A DNA stretch of 8,667 bases, taken from NCBI GenBank assembly GCA_007127575.1, contig SKZC01000377.1, positions 1-8,667 on the forward strand. The letters are read 5' to 3'. Source of the stretch: Gemmatimonadota bacterium (GTDB lineage Bacteria > Gemmatimonadota > Gemmatimonadetes > Longimicrobiales > Gaopeijiaceae). The number at the start of each line of letters is the position of its first letter. Position 1 is the stretch's first letter. The notes beneath the pieces were generated by a model that worked only from the letters and a program-made list of their open reading frames with translations, was not told where the DNA came from and ran no database searches. The position numbers and the translations under genes were made by a program. Of this stretch, positions 1-4,806 are shown one piece after another.

Positions 1-38
1 CACTCTAGAGGTCAGGGGTTCGACTCCCCTCGGCTCCA
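1..38 (+). tRNA. tRNA-Ala, 3' part only (cut by window start)
   Basis: The window opens inside a tRNA. I can see the last bases of the anticodon loop (CAC), the 3' strand of the anticodon stem (4-8), a variable loop AGGTC (9-13), a perfect 5-bp T stem with loop TTCGACT (14-30), acceptor strand CGGCTCC (31-37) and discriminator A38. No CCA follows. In standard numbering the acceptor strand has U at position 70, which in tRNA-Ala forms the G3-U70 identity pair. The loop ending C-A-C and the AGGTC variable loop also match tRNA-Ala(UGC) of E. coli. The 5' half and most of the anticodon lie outside the window, so the identity is an inference. Glu or Asp is the main alternative, but a G73 discriminator would be more usual for Asp. 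Confidence 0.75.
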
Positions 39-47
39 CTTTCGGTC

Positions 48-120
48 GCCACCATAGCTCAGCTGGTAGAGCACGTCACTCGTAATGACGGGGTCGTCGG
101 TTCGAGTCCGACTGGTGGCT
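48..120 (+). tRNA. tRNA-Thr(CGU)
   Basis: A complete cloverleaf is visible. The acceptor GCCACCA (48-54) pairs perfectly with TGGTGGC (113-119), with U73 as discriminator. The D arm is GCTC...GAGC. The anticodon stem CGTCA/TGACG encloses loop CTCGTAA, with anticodon CGT at 81-83. The T stem GTCGG/CCGAC encloses TTCGAGT. It reads the Thr codon ACG. CCA is not encoded. It begins 9 bases after the preceding tRNA, so the two are probably processed from one transcript. Confidence 0.96.
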
Positions 121-173
121 CTAGAGGTGACTTGACCTGCAAGCAGCGGGTCCTCGTGGCGGCCGTATAACAT

Positions 174-246
174 TGCCCCGTGGTGGAATTGGCAACACGT
201 CTGACTCTGGATCAGAAGATTCCTGGTTCGAATCCAGGCGGGGCAA
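174..246 (+). tRNA. tRNA-Gln(CUG)
   Basis: The acceptor TGCCCCG (174-180) pairs with CGGGGCA (239-245), with discriminator A246. The U1-A72 first pair is typical of bacterial tRNA-Gln. The anticodon stem TCTGA/TCAGA encloses loop CTCTGGA, with anticodon CTG at 207-209, which reads CAG. The T arm is CCTGG-TTCGAAT-CCAGG. CCA is not encoded. It lies 53 bases after tRNA-Thr in the same orientation. Confidence 0.96.
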
Positions 247-250
247 CTCG

Positions 251-336
251 GGAGGGGTGGCCGAGTGGCTAAAGGCGGCGCCCTGCTAAGGCGTTGGGCC
301 GAGAGGCCCACGTGGGTTCGAATCCCACCCCCTCCG
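251..336 (+). tRNA. tRNA-Ser(GCU)
   Basis: This is a class II tRNA. The acceptor GGAGGGG (251-257) pairs with CCCCTCC (329-335), with discriminator G336, as expected for Ser. The anticodon stem GCGCC/GGCGT (one G-U pair) encloses CTGCTAA, with anticodon GCT at 285-287, which reads AGC and AGU. The long variable arm TGGGCC-GAGA-GGCCCA (295-310) is a perfect hairpin and a serine marker. The T stem GTGGG/CCCAC is perfect. CCA is not encoded. Its last 15 bases plus TTAA recur exactly 62 bases downstream (see the repeat entry). Confidence 0.97.
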
Positions 337-402
337 TTAAGACGGATCGCCCGCGAGGGCTTGGGGTGGGATCTGCGAAGCTCATCCCACCCCCTCCGTT
401 AA
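322..402 (+). repeat. Direct repeat of the tRNA-Ser(GCU) 3' end
   Basis: A 19-base string, from the T loop through the discriminator and four bases beyond, occurs at 322-340 inside tRNA-Ser(GCU) and again, identical, at 384-402 in the following spacer. The second copy is not part of a cloverleaf. Instead its 5' end pairs with an upstream block: GGGGTGGGAT (363-372) with ATCCCACCCC (384-393), a perfect 10-bp stem with an 11-base loop. A separate small hairpin, GCCC-GCGA-GGGC, lies at 349-360. The copy could be a tRNA-end duplication, an att-like scar or part of a processing hairpin. The sequence does not decide among these. Confidence 0.85.
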
Positions 403-470
403 TTGAGAAGGGGGAAGATGGCGAGCAGCCCGCCCTGAGGGGAAAGGGTCGAGTTCGACAACGGGGATTG

Positions 471-556
471 GGACGGGTGGCCGAGTGGCTTAAGGCGCAC
501 GATTGGAAATCGTGTGGGGCTAAACACCCTCGTGGGTTCGAATCCCACCCCGTCCG
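471..556 (+). tRNA. tRNA-Ser(GGA)
   Basis: This is a class II tRNA. The acceptor GGACGGG (471-477) pairs with CCCGTCC (549-555), with discriminator G556. The anticodon stem CACGA/TCGTG encloses TTGGAAA, with anticodon GGA at 505-507, which reads UCC and UCU. An extended variable region runs 515-531, with GGG/CCC pairing. The T arm GTGGG-TTCGAAT-CCCAC is identical to that of the preceding tRNA-Ser(GCU). The D-arm string GGCCGAGTGGCT is also shared with it, consistent with common ancestry. CCA is not encoded. Confidence 0.96.
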
Positions 557-632
557 TTCAGGACGATGATCGATGCATGGACCCGGGTGGGGATCCGTGA
601 TGGGTGTTCCACTCTGGTCGTCGACACTGGCA

Positions 633-706
633 CGGGGCGTGGCTCAGTCCGGTAGAGCGCTGCGTTCGGGTCGCAGAGGTCCCCGGTTCGAATCCGGGCG
701 CCCCGA
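633..706 (+). tRNA. tRNA-Pro(CGG)
   Basis: The acceptor CGGGGCG (633-639) pairs with CGCCCCG (699-705), with discriminator A706. The C1-G72 first pair is typical of bacterial tRNA-Pro. The anticodon stem CTGCG/CGCAG encloses TTCGGGT, with anticodon CGG at 667-669, which reads CCG. The T stem CCCGG/CCGGG is perfect around TTCGAAT. CCA is not encoded. It follows tRNA-Ser(GGA) after 76 bases in which I see no gene. Confidence 0.97.
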
Positions 707-802
707 TTGAGGAAGATAACCAGCAGGAGGTGGCGCGCCGGATCTGCCGACCGAAGGGAGGCTCATCCGGGCGGCCCGACACCGAGAAACCACCACCGTT
801 TC

Positions 803-886
803 GGAGGCGTAGTCCTAACTGGTAAGGCACCGCACTCGAAATGCGGCGGGCGCAAGCCCATGGGGGTTCGAGTCCCTCCGCCTCCG
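803..886 (+). tRNA. tRNA-Ser(CGA)
   Basis: This is a class II tRNA. The acceptor GGAGGCG (803-809) pairs with CGCCTCC (879-885), with discriminator G886. The anticodon stem CCGCA/TGCGG encloses CTCGAAA, with anticodon CGA at 837-839, which reads UCG. The variable arm GGGC-GCAA-GCCC lies at 848-859. The T stem GGGGG/CCCTC contains one G-U pair. The D arm (812-828) differs from the other two Ser tRNAs: bases 8-9 are TA rather than TG, and the D stem GTC/GGC has a U-G pair. CCA is not encoded. Its 3' end is copied downstream at 1077-1096. Confidence 0.94.
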
Positions 887-1096
887 CCTTCGTTCGTGTA
901 AGCGCCTTCGTGGTCATGGTTGACTGCGGAGGCGCTTTCGTGTTCCGGGTGGGCGGAGGGCCTCTCACCCCCGGAAGCCGGCCGTGGGACGGCCGACTTC
1001 CCCTTGGGGGTGGACCTGCGGTGGGCCTGGGGCCCGTCCTCGGTCGTCTCCGGGGCTCCTGGGGAGCCCCTCCGGCTCGAGTCCCTCCGCCTCCGC
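868..1096 (+). repeat. Direct repeat of the tRNA-Ser(CGA) 3' end, with a tRNA-like relic at 1052-1095
   Basis: The 20 bases at 868-887 (T loop to one base past the discriminator) recur exactly at 1077-1096. Similarity extends to 26 of 29 positions over 865-893 against 1074-1102. Upstream of the second copy, a perfect 8-bp hairpin GGGGCTCC-TGG-GGAGCCCC (1052-1070) sits where the long variable arm of a tRNA-Ser would be. It is followed by a 5-base slot, a 7-base loop CTCGAGT, then CCCTC, CGCCTCC and G. The spacing is that of a tRNA-Ser 3' half, but the T stem keeps only two of five pairs. I found no matching 5' half. I read this as a tRNA-Ser relic or an att-type scar. Confidence 0.75.
900..941 (+). 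terminator. Terminator-like hairpin after the tRNA array
   Basis: Bases 900-910 pair with 927-937 in an 11-bp stem containing one U-G pair, AAGCGCCTTCG against CGGAGGCGCTT, around a 16-base loop. The stem is followed by TCGTGTT, a poor U tract. Its place 13 bases after the last tRNA suggests it ends or processes the tRNA transcript. The weak U tract keeps confidence modest. Confidence 0.45.
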
Positions 1097-1261
1097 TTTC
1101 ATCGATGGGGGGCGCGCCCCCCGGCCCTTCGAAAATTCGTGCGCTCCCGCCCCTGGTGAAGTATCTTCGTGATAGGCGGGGGCCCGAAGGCTTCGTCTCC
1201 TGGCCTCCCCACCTGTATGACCGGCGGCGGTGTGCGTCGCCCGTCTCTCCCTTCAACTTTC
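938..1261. other. Gene-free, hairpin-rich GC spacer
   Basis: I see no convincing gene on either strand here. Open frames across it run through tRNA genes or lack ribosome binding sites. It holds several GC hairpins: GGCCGT-GGG-ACGGCC near 988-1002, the relic hairpin at 1052-1070, and the perfect 16-base palindrome GGGGGGCGCGCCCCCC at 1107-1122. A promoter for the gene starting at 1272 should lie near the downstream end. TATCTT at 1162-1167 is the only -10-like string I noticed, and it has no matching -35. Confidence 0.6.
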
Positions 1262-1267
1262 GGAGGG
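1262..1267 (+). promoter_or_regulatory. Ribosome binding site fixing the start at 1272
   Basis: GGAGGG ends 4 bases before ATG 1272. This favours that ATG over the in-frame GTG at 1230, which has no such site and would place 14 extra residues before the signal peptide. Confidence 0.8.
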
Positions 1268-1271
1268 AATC

Positions 1272-1946
1272 ATGGCTTTCCGTACTTCGTCATCGCGTCC
1301 GCACCCCAGCCCTCGCTTCAGACCCCGGCTCGCCGCGCTCCTTGCCCTGACCGTCTTCATCGTGCCTGTGTTCGGTGCGGCCCAGGAGCCGGACGACGAA
1401 GCCGAGACCGGGGTCACGACAATCCTCTCTCCTCACGCCGCTGAGCGTCCCGCATACATCTTCCCCGCTTCGGGACCGCCGGGTACGGAGGTGACGCTCC
1501 GGGTAAGCCTGTTGCCGGCACTTACCCCCGTCCAGGTTGCACTCGGTGGCACCCGTTCCGGCTTCGAGGCCCTGACCTTCGCCCTCACGGATGAGAAGGG
1601 CCAGTTGGTGGAGACGGTTCGGATTCCCGAGTGGGCTGAGCGAGATCGGACCCACCGCTTCATCCTCTTCAACGCCTACTTTACGGCAGTGTACGCTGCC
1701 ACGGGGTACTTCCACGTCACGGACTCTGAGGGCTATCTGCTTCGCGAAGGGGAGGTTCTGAGCGTTGGACCCGGCTGCCCGACGTTAACGGGACTGGATA
1801 ACGAGGTCTACAGCCTCGCAGGCGACGTCCAACCGCTCAGTGTGGGCTCCAGGATCCGGGTGGAGGGGACCATTGACCAGTCCGGGGTGTGCCCGGAAGG
1901 CTTGGTCATACGGGTGGCGGCGACGGAGCCCCACGGGGATCCCTGA
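1272..1946 (+). CDS. Secreted protein with IPT/TIG-like and OB-like (DUF5818-type) regions
   Basis: The predicted product is 224 residues and I do not recognise a named gene. Residues 1-37 form a signal peptide: an Arg-rich start, a hydrophobic run (LAALLALTVFIVPVFG, 20-35) and a likely cut near Ala36-Ala37 before Gln38. Residues about 46-95 (YIFPASGPPGTEVTLRV) resemble an IPT/TIG Ig-like strand pattern. The C-terminal part, about 165-218, runs Cys, then YSLAGD, then LSVGSRIRVEGTI, then Cys, then a final strand. That resembles the small OB-like domain of DUF5818-type exported proteins. Cys169 and Cys207 could form a disulfide once exported. It stands alone between the tRNA array and the convergent ada gene. 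No catalytic motif is visible, and a cell-surface or periplasmic binding role is only a guess. The export call is firm; the family calls are from memory of the patterns. Confidence 0.8.
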   Translation: MAFRTSSSRPHPSPRFRPRLAALLALTVFIVPVFGAAQEPDDEAETGVTTILSPHAAERPAYIFPASGPPGTEVTLRVSLLPALTPVQVALGGTRSGFEALTFALTDEKGQLVETVRIPEWAERDRTHRFILFNAYFTAVYAATGYFHVTDSEGYLLREGEVLSVGPGCPTLTGLDNEVYSLAGDVQPLSVGSRIRVEGTIDQSGVCPEGLVIRVAATEPHGDP

Positions 1947-2020
1947 TCCCGGGGCCGAACTCTTGCCGAGGGGGCCGATGGATGCCCCGCGCCCTGCTTG
2001 CCGGGTTAGCGCGTGCTCCC

Positions 2021-3097
2021 TCAGCGGTTCCTGGAAAGCTGTCGTTCCCTCTCCAGGAGCCGCTTCTTGAGCTCGGGCCCCCAGCGAAAGCCCCCTGTAT
2101 CCCCGTCCGCACGGACGACCCGGTGACAGGGTACCACCAGGGCCGTACGGTTTCTGGCACAGGCCCCTGCCACGGCCCTGGCGGCTGTGGGACGACCGAT
2201 GGCCCGCGCCACCTGGCCGTAGGAGCGCGTAGTTCCGAACGGGATCTCCTGGAGCGCTCTCCATACTCGGAGCTGGAACTCCGTCCCTTTCAGGTCGGTG
2301 GGGAGTTGGGTCGCAGCACCGGGCCCGGTATCCGCTCCGTCGAGCTGGATCGTGATCTCGTCCATCCAGGGGGTGAGGGAGGCGTCGTCGGTCCGAAAAG
2401 TTGCCTCCGGGAAGTCCGCCCGGAGAGCTTCCAGGAGGTCTTCCACACAATCACCGAGGTCCACTGCACAGATTCCACGCTCCGTGGCCGCCATTAGGAC
2501 GGTGCCGAATCGTGTCTCCCTGGCGGTGTAGCGGATCGTGACCCCTCTTCCCCCTCGCCGATATTGCCCGGGGGTCATTCCAAGGCCGGAGTCAGCCTTC
2601 TCGTACAGTGCGCGACTCGAGCCGAAGCCGACTTCGAAGGTGGCCCTGCTCACGGTGGCTCCACGCTGCAGCTCGGATTTGAGTCGTTCCATTCGCTTCG
2701 CATCCTGATACGCCTTCGGGGTGAGTCCCACGAGACGCTTGAACGTCCGATGTAAGTGATGGGGGCTAAGTTCCACCTCTCGGGCCAGGTCCCTAAGGGA
2801 CACCCTCTCCTCGAGGTGCTCGTCCAGGTACCGCTGAGCGTGTCGAACGGCGGCTTCGCTCCGGGAGGCAGCCGGCGAGGTGGGTCGGCATCTTTTGCAC
2901 GGCCGAAATCCCGCGTCCTCAGCGGCACTTGGCGTCTCGAAGTATGTGATGTGCTCCCGATTCGGTCGTCTTGCCGGGCACGAGGGCCGGCAGAAGATTC
3001 CCGTCGTACGGACGGCGTAGTAGAACGTCCCGTCGCATGAGGAGTCGCGTTCCAGTACGGCCGCCCACCGATCCCTCTCCTGGCGTGTGATGCTCAT
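2021..3097 (-). CDS. ada: Ada: methylphosphotriester/O6-methylguanine-DNA methyltransferase and AraC-type regulator
   Basis: The product is 358 residues, close to E. coli Ada (354), and all three modules are present. Residues 1-72 are the zinc domain that removes methyl groups from DNA phosphotriesters. Its four cysteines are C36 and C40 (FCRPSC) and C67 and C70 (CKRC), with C36 at the methyl-accepting position. Residues about 80-180 are an AraC-type helix-turn-helix (VSLRDLAREVELSPHHLHRTFKRL). The C-terminal half is the suicidal O6-methylguanine methyltransferase, with FGTTRSYGQVA, the Arg-rich recognition helix and PCHRV with acceptor Cys324. In E. coli, methylation of the N-terminal cysteine turns Ada into an activator of its own gene. 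The start is set by AGGAGG (3103-3108) five bases from the ATG. The frame stays open upstream to 3445, but without a ribosome site. There is no alkA or alkB neighbour in view, and I found no clear Ada box upstream. The gene is convergent with the secreted-protein gene and divergent from the peroxidase. Confidence 0.96.
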   Translation of the reverse strand: MSITRQERDRWAAVLERDSSCDGTFYYAVRTTGIFCRPSCPARRPNREHITYFETPSAAEDAGFRPCKRCRPTSPAASRSEAAVRHAQRYLDEHLEERVSLRDLAREVELSPHHLHRTFKRLVGLTPKAYQDAKRMERLKSELQRGATVSRATFEVGFGSSRALYEKADSGLGMTPGQYRRGGRGVTIRYTARETRFGTVLMAATERGICAVDLGDCVEDLLEALRADFPEATFRTDDASLTPWMDEITIQLDGADTGPGAATQLPTDLKGTEFQLRVWRALQEIPFGTTRSYGQVARAIGRPTAARAVAGACARNRTALVVPCHRVVRADGDTGGFRWGPELKKRLLERERQLSRNR

Positions 3098-3460
3098 CCC
3101 CTCCTCCTGCTCCCCCTTTTGCAGGCCCCACCTGGGACCGCCGCCAATCTCGCCGTTGCCCCCGCTAGCTTCGTCGACCCAGGTCCCCAGCAACTGGCGG
3201 TTGGAATCATGGTGCCTCCCAGCCTCGCCAGGACGATAGCGACTCCTGGACAGCGCCGCCTTCCGCATCTTGTCATCAAAGTCTACGGCCCTGTATGCCT
3301 GGAGGTGTCTTCCATGCGTTCGCCTCGGAGCCCGAACCGGGGAACCGGAGGGGGAAGTGCTCGTAGTACCCTCCGTCCCCCTCGCTACACCCGTGGAGAG
3401 GCCGAAATCGACTTTCCCCTCCGCTCCGTGCACCGGCACGAGCAAAAGAAGGAGACATCC
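3098..3460. promoter_or_regulatory. Divergent intergenic region between ada and the di-heme peroxidase
   Basis: These 363 bases should hold the promoters of both genes. I see no convincing gene; frames crossing it are extensions of ada or of the peroxidase without start signals. On the + strand TTGTCA (3270-3275) and TATGCC (3294-3299) are spaced by 18 bases, but the -10 match is poor. I could not identify an Ada box or a clear operator. Confidence 0.45.
3449..3454 (+). promoter_or_regulatory. Ribosome binding site of the peroxidase gene
   Basis: AAGGAG lies 6 bases before ATG 3461. It fixes that start, although the same frame is open back to 3119. Confidence 0.8.
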
Positions 3461-4504
3461 ATGCAGGAGCTAACCCCAGCCGCCGCGACGGAGGGGAGAA
3501 TCCGTAGCCGGTGGGCCGTGCTACCCCTCATGGGCGTGATTCTGGCGGGTCCGGGCTGCGCGGAACCTCCACCCGGAGAGGATCCCGCCGAGATCCTTCC
3601 TGCCGCCCGGCAGATGTTCGACACGATCCAGGCCTTTCCGGCCTCGTTCCTGGATGCACCGGATGTGGAGCTGGGTCGCGCCCTCTTCTGGGACGAACGC
3701 CTCTCCCGGAACGGGGCCACGTCCTGCGCCAGTTGCCACACCCGGGAGAACTGGGGTTCCGATGCTCGCCAGCTTTCCATCGATGCCCGTGGGGAGCTCA
3801 CGGGGCGGCAATCACAGACCGTTTTCAACTCCATGGCTCAGCGTTCCATCCGCTGGCGGGGCGACCGGGAGACGGGGGCGGAGCAGGCCCAGGGCTCCAT
3901 CGTCGGGTCCATGGGCATGGACGACCCGGAGGAGATGGTGGAGTTGATGCACGAGCTGGGCTACGAGGGTCGGTTCCGGGCCGCCTTTCCCGACGACCCT
4001 GCCCCCGTCTCGGCGGAGAACTACGGACGGGCTCTGGAGGTCTATCAGAGCACGTTGGTCACTCCTGCCCCCTTCGACGAGTACCTGGCCGGAGACCCAA
4101 GCGCCCTCACAGACGAGCAGGTGGAGGGATTGGAGCTATTCGTCTCCACCGGGTGCGGTAGCTGCCACGGAGGGAAGCTCCTCGGAGGAGGAGCCTTCCA
4201 GAGGTTCGGGATTCTGGAGGACTATTGGACCGTCACCGGGTCGGAGGAGATCGACGAGGGACGGTACGCGGTGACAGGACGGGAGGAGGACCGCTACGTA
4301 TTCCGGGTCCCCATGCTCCGAAACGTGGTTCGCACGGGTCCCTACTTCCACGATGGGAGCGTTGCCTCCCTGGGGGAGGCGGTGGAGATCATGGCGAGGG
4401 TCCAGCTCGGGCGGGAGCTGGATCCTGTGGAGGTGGAGCGGATCACCCTCTTCCTCGAGTCGTTGACTGGTGAGATCCCGGAGGGGTATTCCTCACCACA
4501 CTGA
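3461..4504 (+). CDS. Di-heme cytochrome c peroxidase (CCP/MauG family), exported
   Basis: The product is 347 residues. Residues 1-33 look like an export signal: Arg13, Arg15 and Arg17, then AVLPLMGVILAGPGC. Cys33 could carry a lipid, but GPGC is a non-canonical lipobox. Two CxxCH heme sites are present: C89-A-S-C92-H93 and C232-G-S-C235-H236. Residues 281-301 (FRVPMLRNVVRTGPYFHDGS) are the family's highly conserved C-terminal block. The following EIMARVQLG places Met311 where, from memory, classical peroxidases have their axial methionine and MauG has a tyrosine. That favours an H2O2-reducing peroxidase taking electrons from small c-type cytochromes or cupredoxins in the periplasm. Length and motif order fit a complete family member. 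A frameshifted gene fragment begins 20 bases after the stop. A MauG-like oxidative role cannot be excluded. Confidence 0.93.
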   Translation: MQELTPAAATEGRIRSRWAVLPLMGVILAGPGCAEPPPGEDPAEILPAARQMFDTIQAFPASFLDAPDVELGRALFWDERLSRNGATSCASCHTRENWGSDARQLSIDARGELTGRQSQTVFNSMAQRSIRWRGDRETGAEQAQGSIVGSMGMDDPEEMVELMHELGYEGRFRAAFPDDPAPVSAENYGRALEVYQSTLVTPAPFDEYLAGDPSALTDEQVEGLELFVSTGCGSCHGGKLLGGGAFQRFGILEDYWTVTGSEEIDEGRYAVTGREEDRYVFRVPMLRNVVRTGPYFHDGSVASLGEAVEIMARVQLGRELDPVEVERITLFLESLTGEIPEGYSSPH

Positions 4505-4524
4505 CCACTTCAAGGAGGGGGGTC

Positions 4525-4736
4525 ATGCGTTCTTGGGTCTTGCTCGGACTCTCGGCTCTCTGGATTGGGGATTGGGGTGGGATGCACGGGAGACGGTGCC
4601 GCCAGCGCTGAAGGGGACACTAGGGTCTCTGGACGGTGCGCGCTGGGATAGCTTCTCCCGCCTGGCCCCACCCGCATTCGGGCCCGACGGCACCCTCTCC
4701 ATCCTGGACCTGGATGGACCCCTCGTGCGACCTTGA
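4525..4736 (+). pseudogene. Probable broken gene: signal-peptide start, then propeller-like sequence in another frame
   Basis: An excellent ribosome site, AAGGAGGGG (4512-4520), precedes ATG 4525, and translation begins MRSWVLLGLSALWIG, a plausible export signal. The frame then closes after 28 codons at 4609-4611. The tandem 7-mer ATTGGGG-ATTGGGG (4564-4577) lies at the loss of sense. Dropping one copy in thought gives ...LWIGVGCTGDGAASAEGDT, which resembles a lipoprotein N-terminus, and that frame stops at 4649. A different frame, open to the TGA at 4734, reads GARWDSFSRLAPPAFGPDGT, then LSILD. That resembles the first blade of a secreted NHL-type six-bladed propeller. So at least two frame changes and a truncation are needed. 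It may have been in an operon with the peroxidase. It could also be a tiny 28-residue ORF or chance. The rest of the spacer (4737-4806) holds nothing I recognise. Confidence 0.4.
4564..4577 (+). repeat. Tandem 7-base repeat (ATTGGGG x2)
   Basis: Two adjacent copies of ATTGGGG, at 4564-4570 and 4571-4577. Because 7 is not a multiple of 3, gain or loss of one copy shifts the reading frame of the ORF that begins at 4525. Confidence 0.9.
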
Positions 4737-4806
4737 GACCCGTACACGCTCCGGCCCGGCCTCCTGAGCGGCCGTCACCCGTTCCTTCCTCCCCTGGAGT
4801 CCTCAC

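Noticed and set aside
3..128. Ten-base repeat CTCTAGAGGT at 3-12 and 119-128
   Set aside because: It is short, palindromic at its core, and overlaps different parts of two tRNAs, so it is probably coincidence.
12..1256. Long open frames over the tRNA array on both strands (for example 558-1256 on the - strand and 294-569 on the + strand)
   Set aside because: They run through structured tRNA genes and GC-rich spacer, have low-complexity Pro/Arg/Gly content and no ribosome binding sites.
1230..1271. GTG 1230 as the start of the secreted-protein gene
   Set aside because: ATG 1272 has the GGAGGG site and gives a normal signal peptide.
1936..1950. Hairpin GGGATC-CCT-GATCCC over the stop codon of the secreted-protein gene, as a terminator
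   Set aside because: The stem has only six pairs and no U tract follows. A second weak hairpin (1971-1988) in the convergent spacer is no better.
3270..3299. Sigma-70-like promoter TTGTCA-18-TATGCC before the peroxidase
   Set aside because: The -10 matches the consensus at only three of six positions, so it was mentioned in the spacer entry but not called.
3098..3445. 116-residue N-terminal extension of Ada
   Set aside because: The Ada family begins near MSITRQ, a strong AGGAGG precedes the ATG at 3097, and the extension has no recognisable domain.
4470..4736. 88-codon open frame overlapping the peroxidase 3' end as an intact gene
   Set aside because: Its ATG lies inside the peroxidase without a ribosome site, and only its second half looks protein-like. 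It is better explained as the decayed gene starting at 4525.
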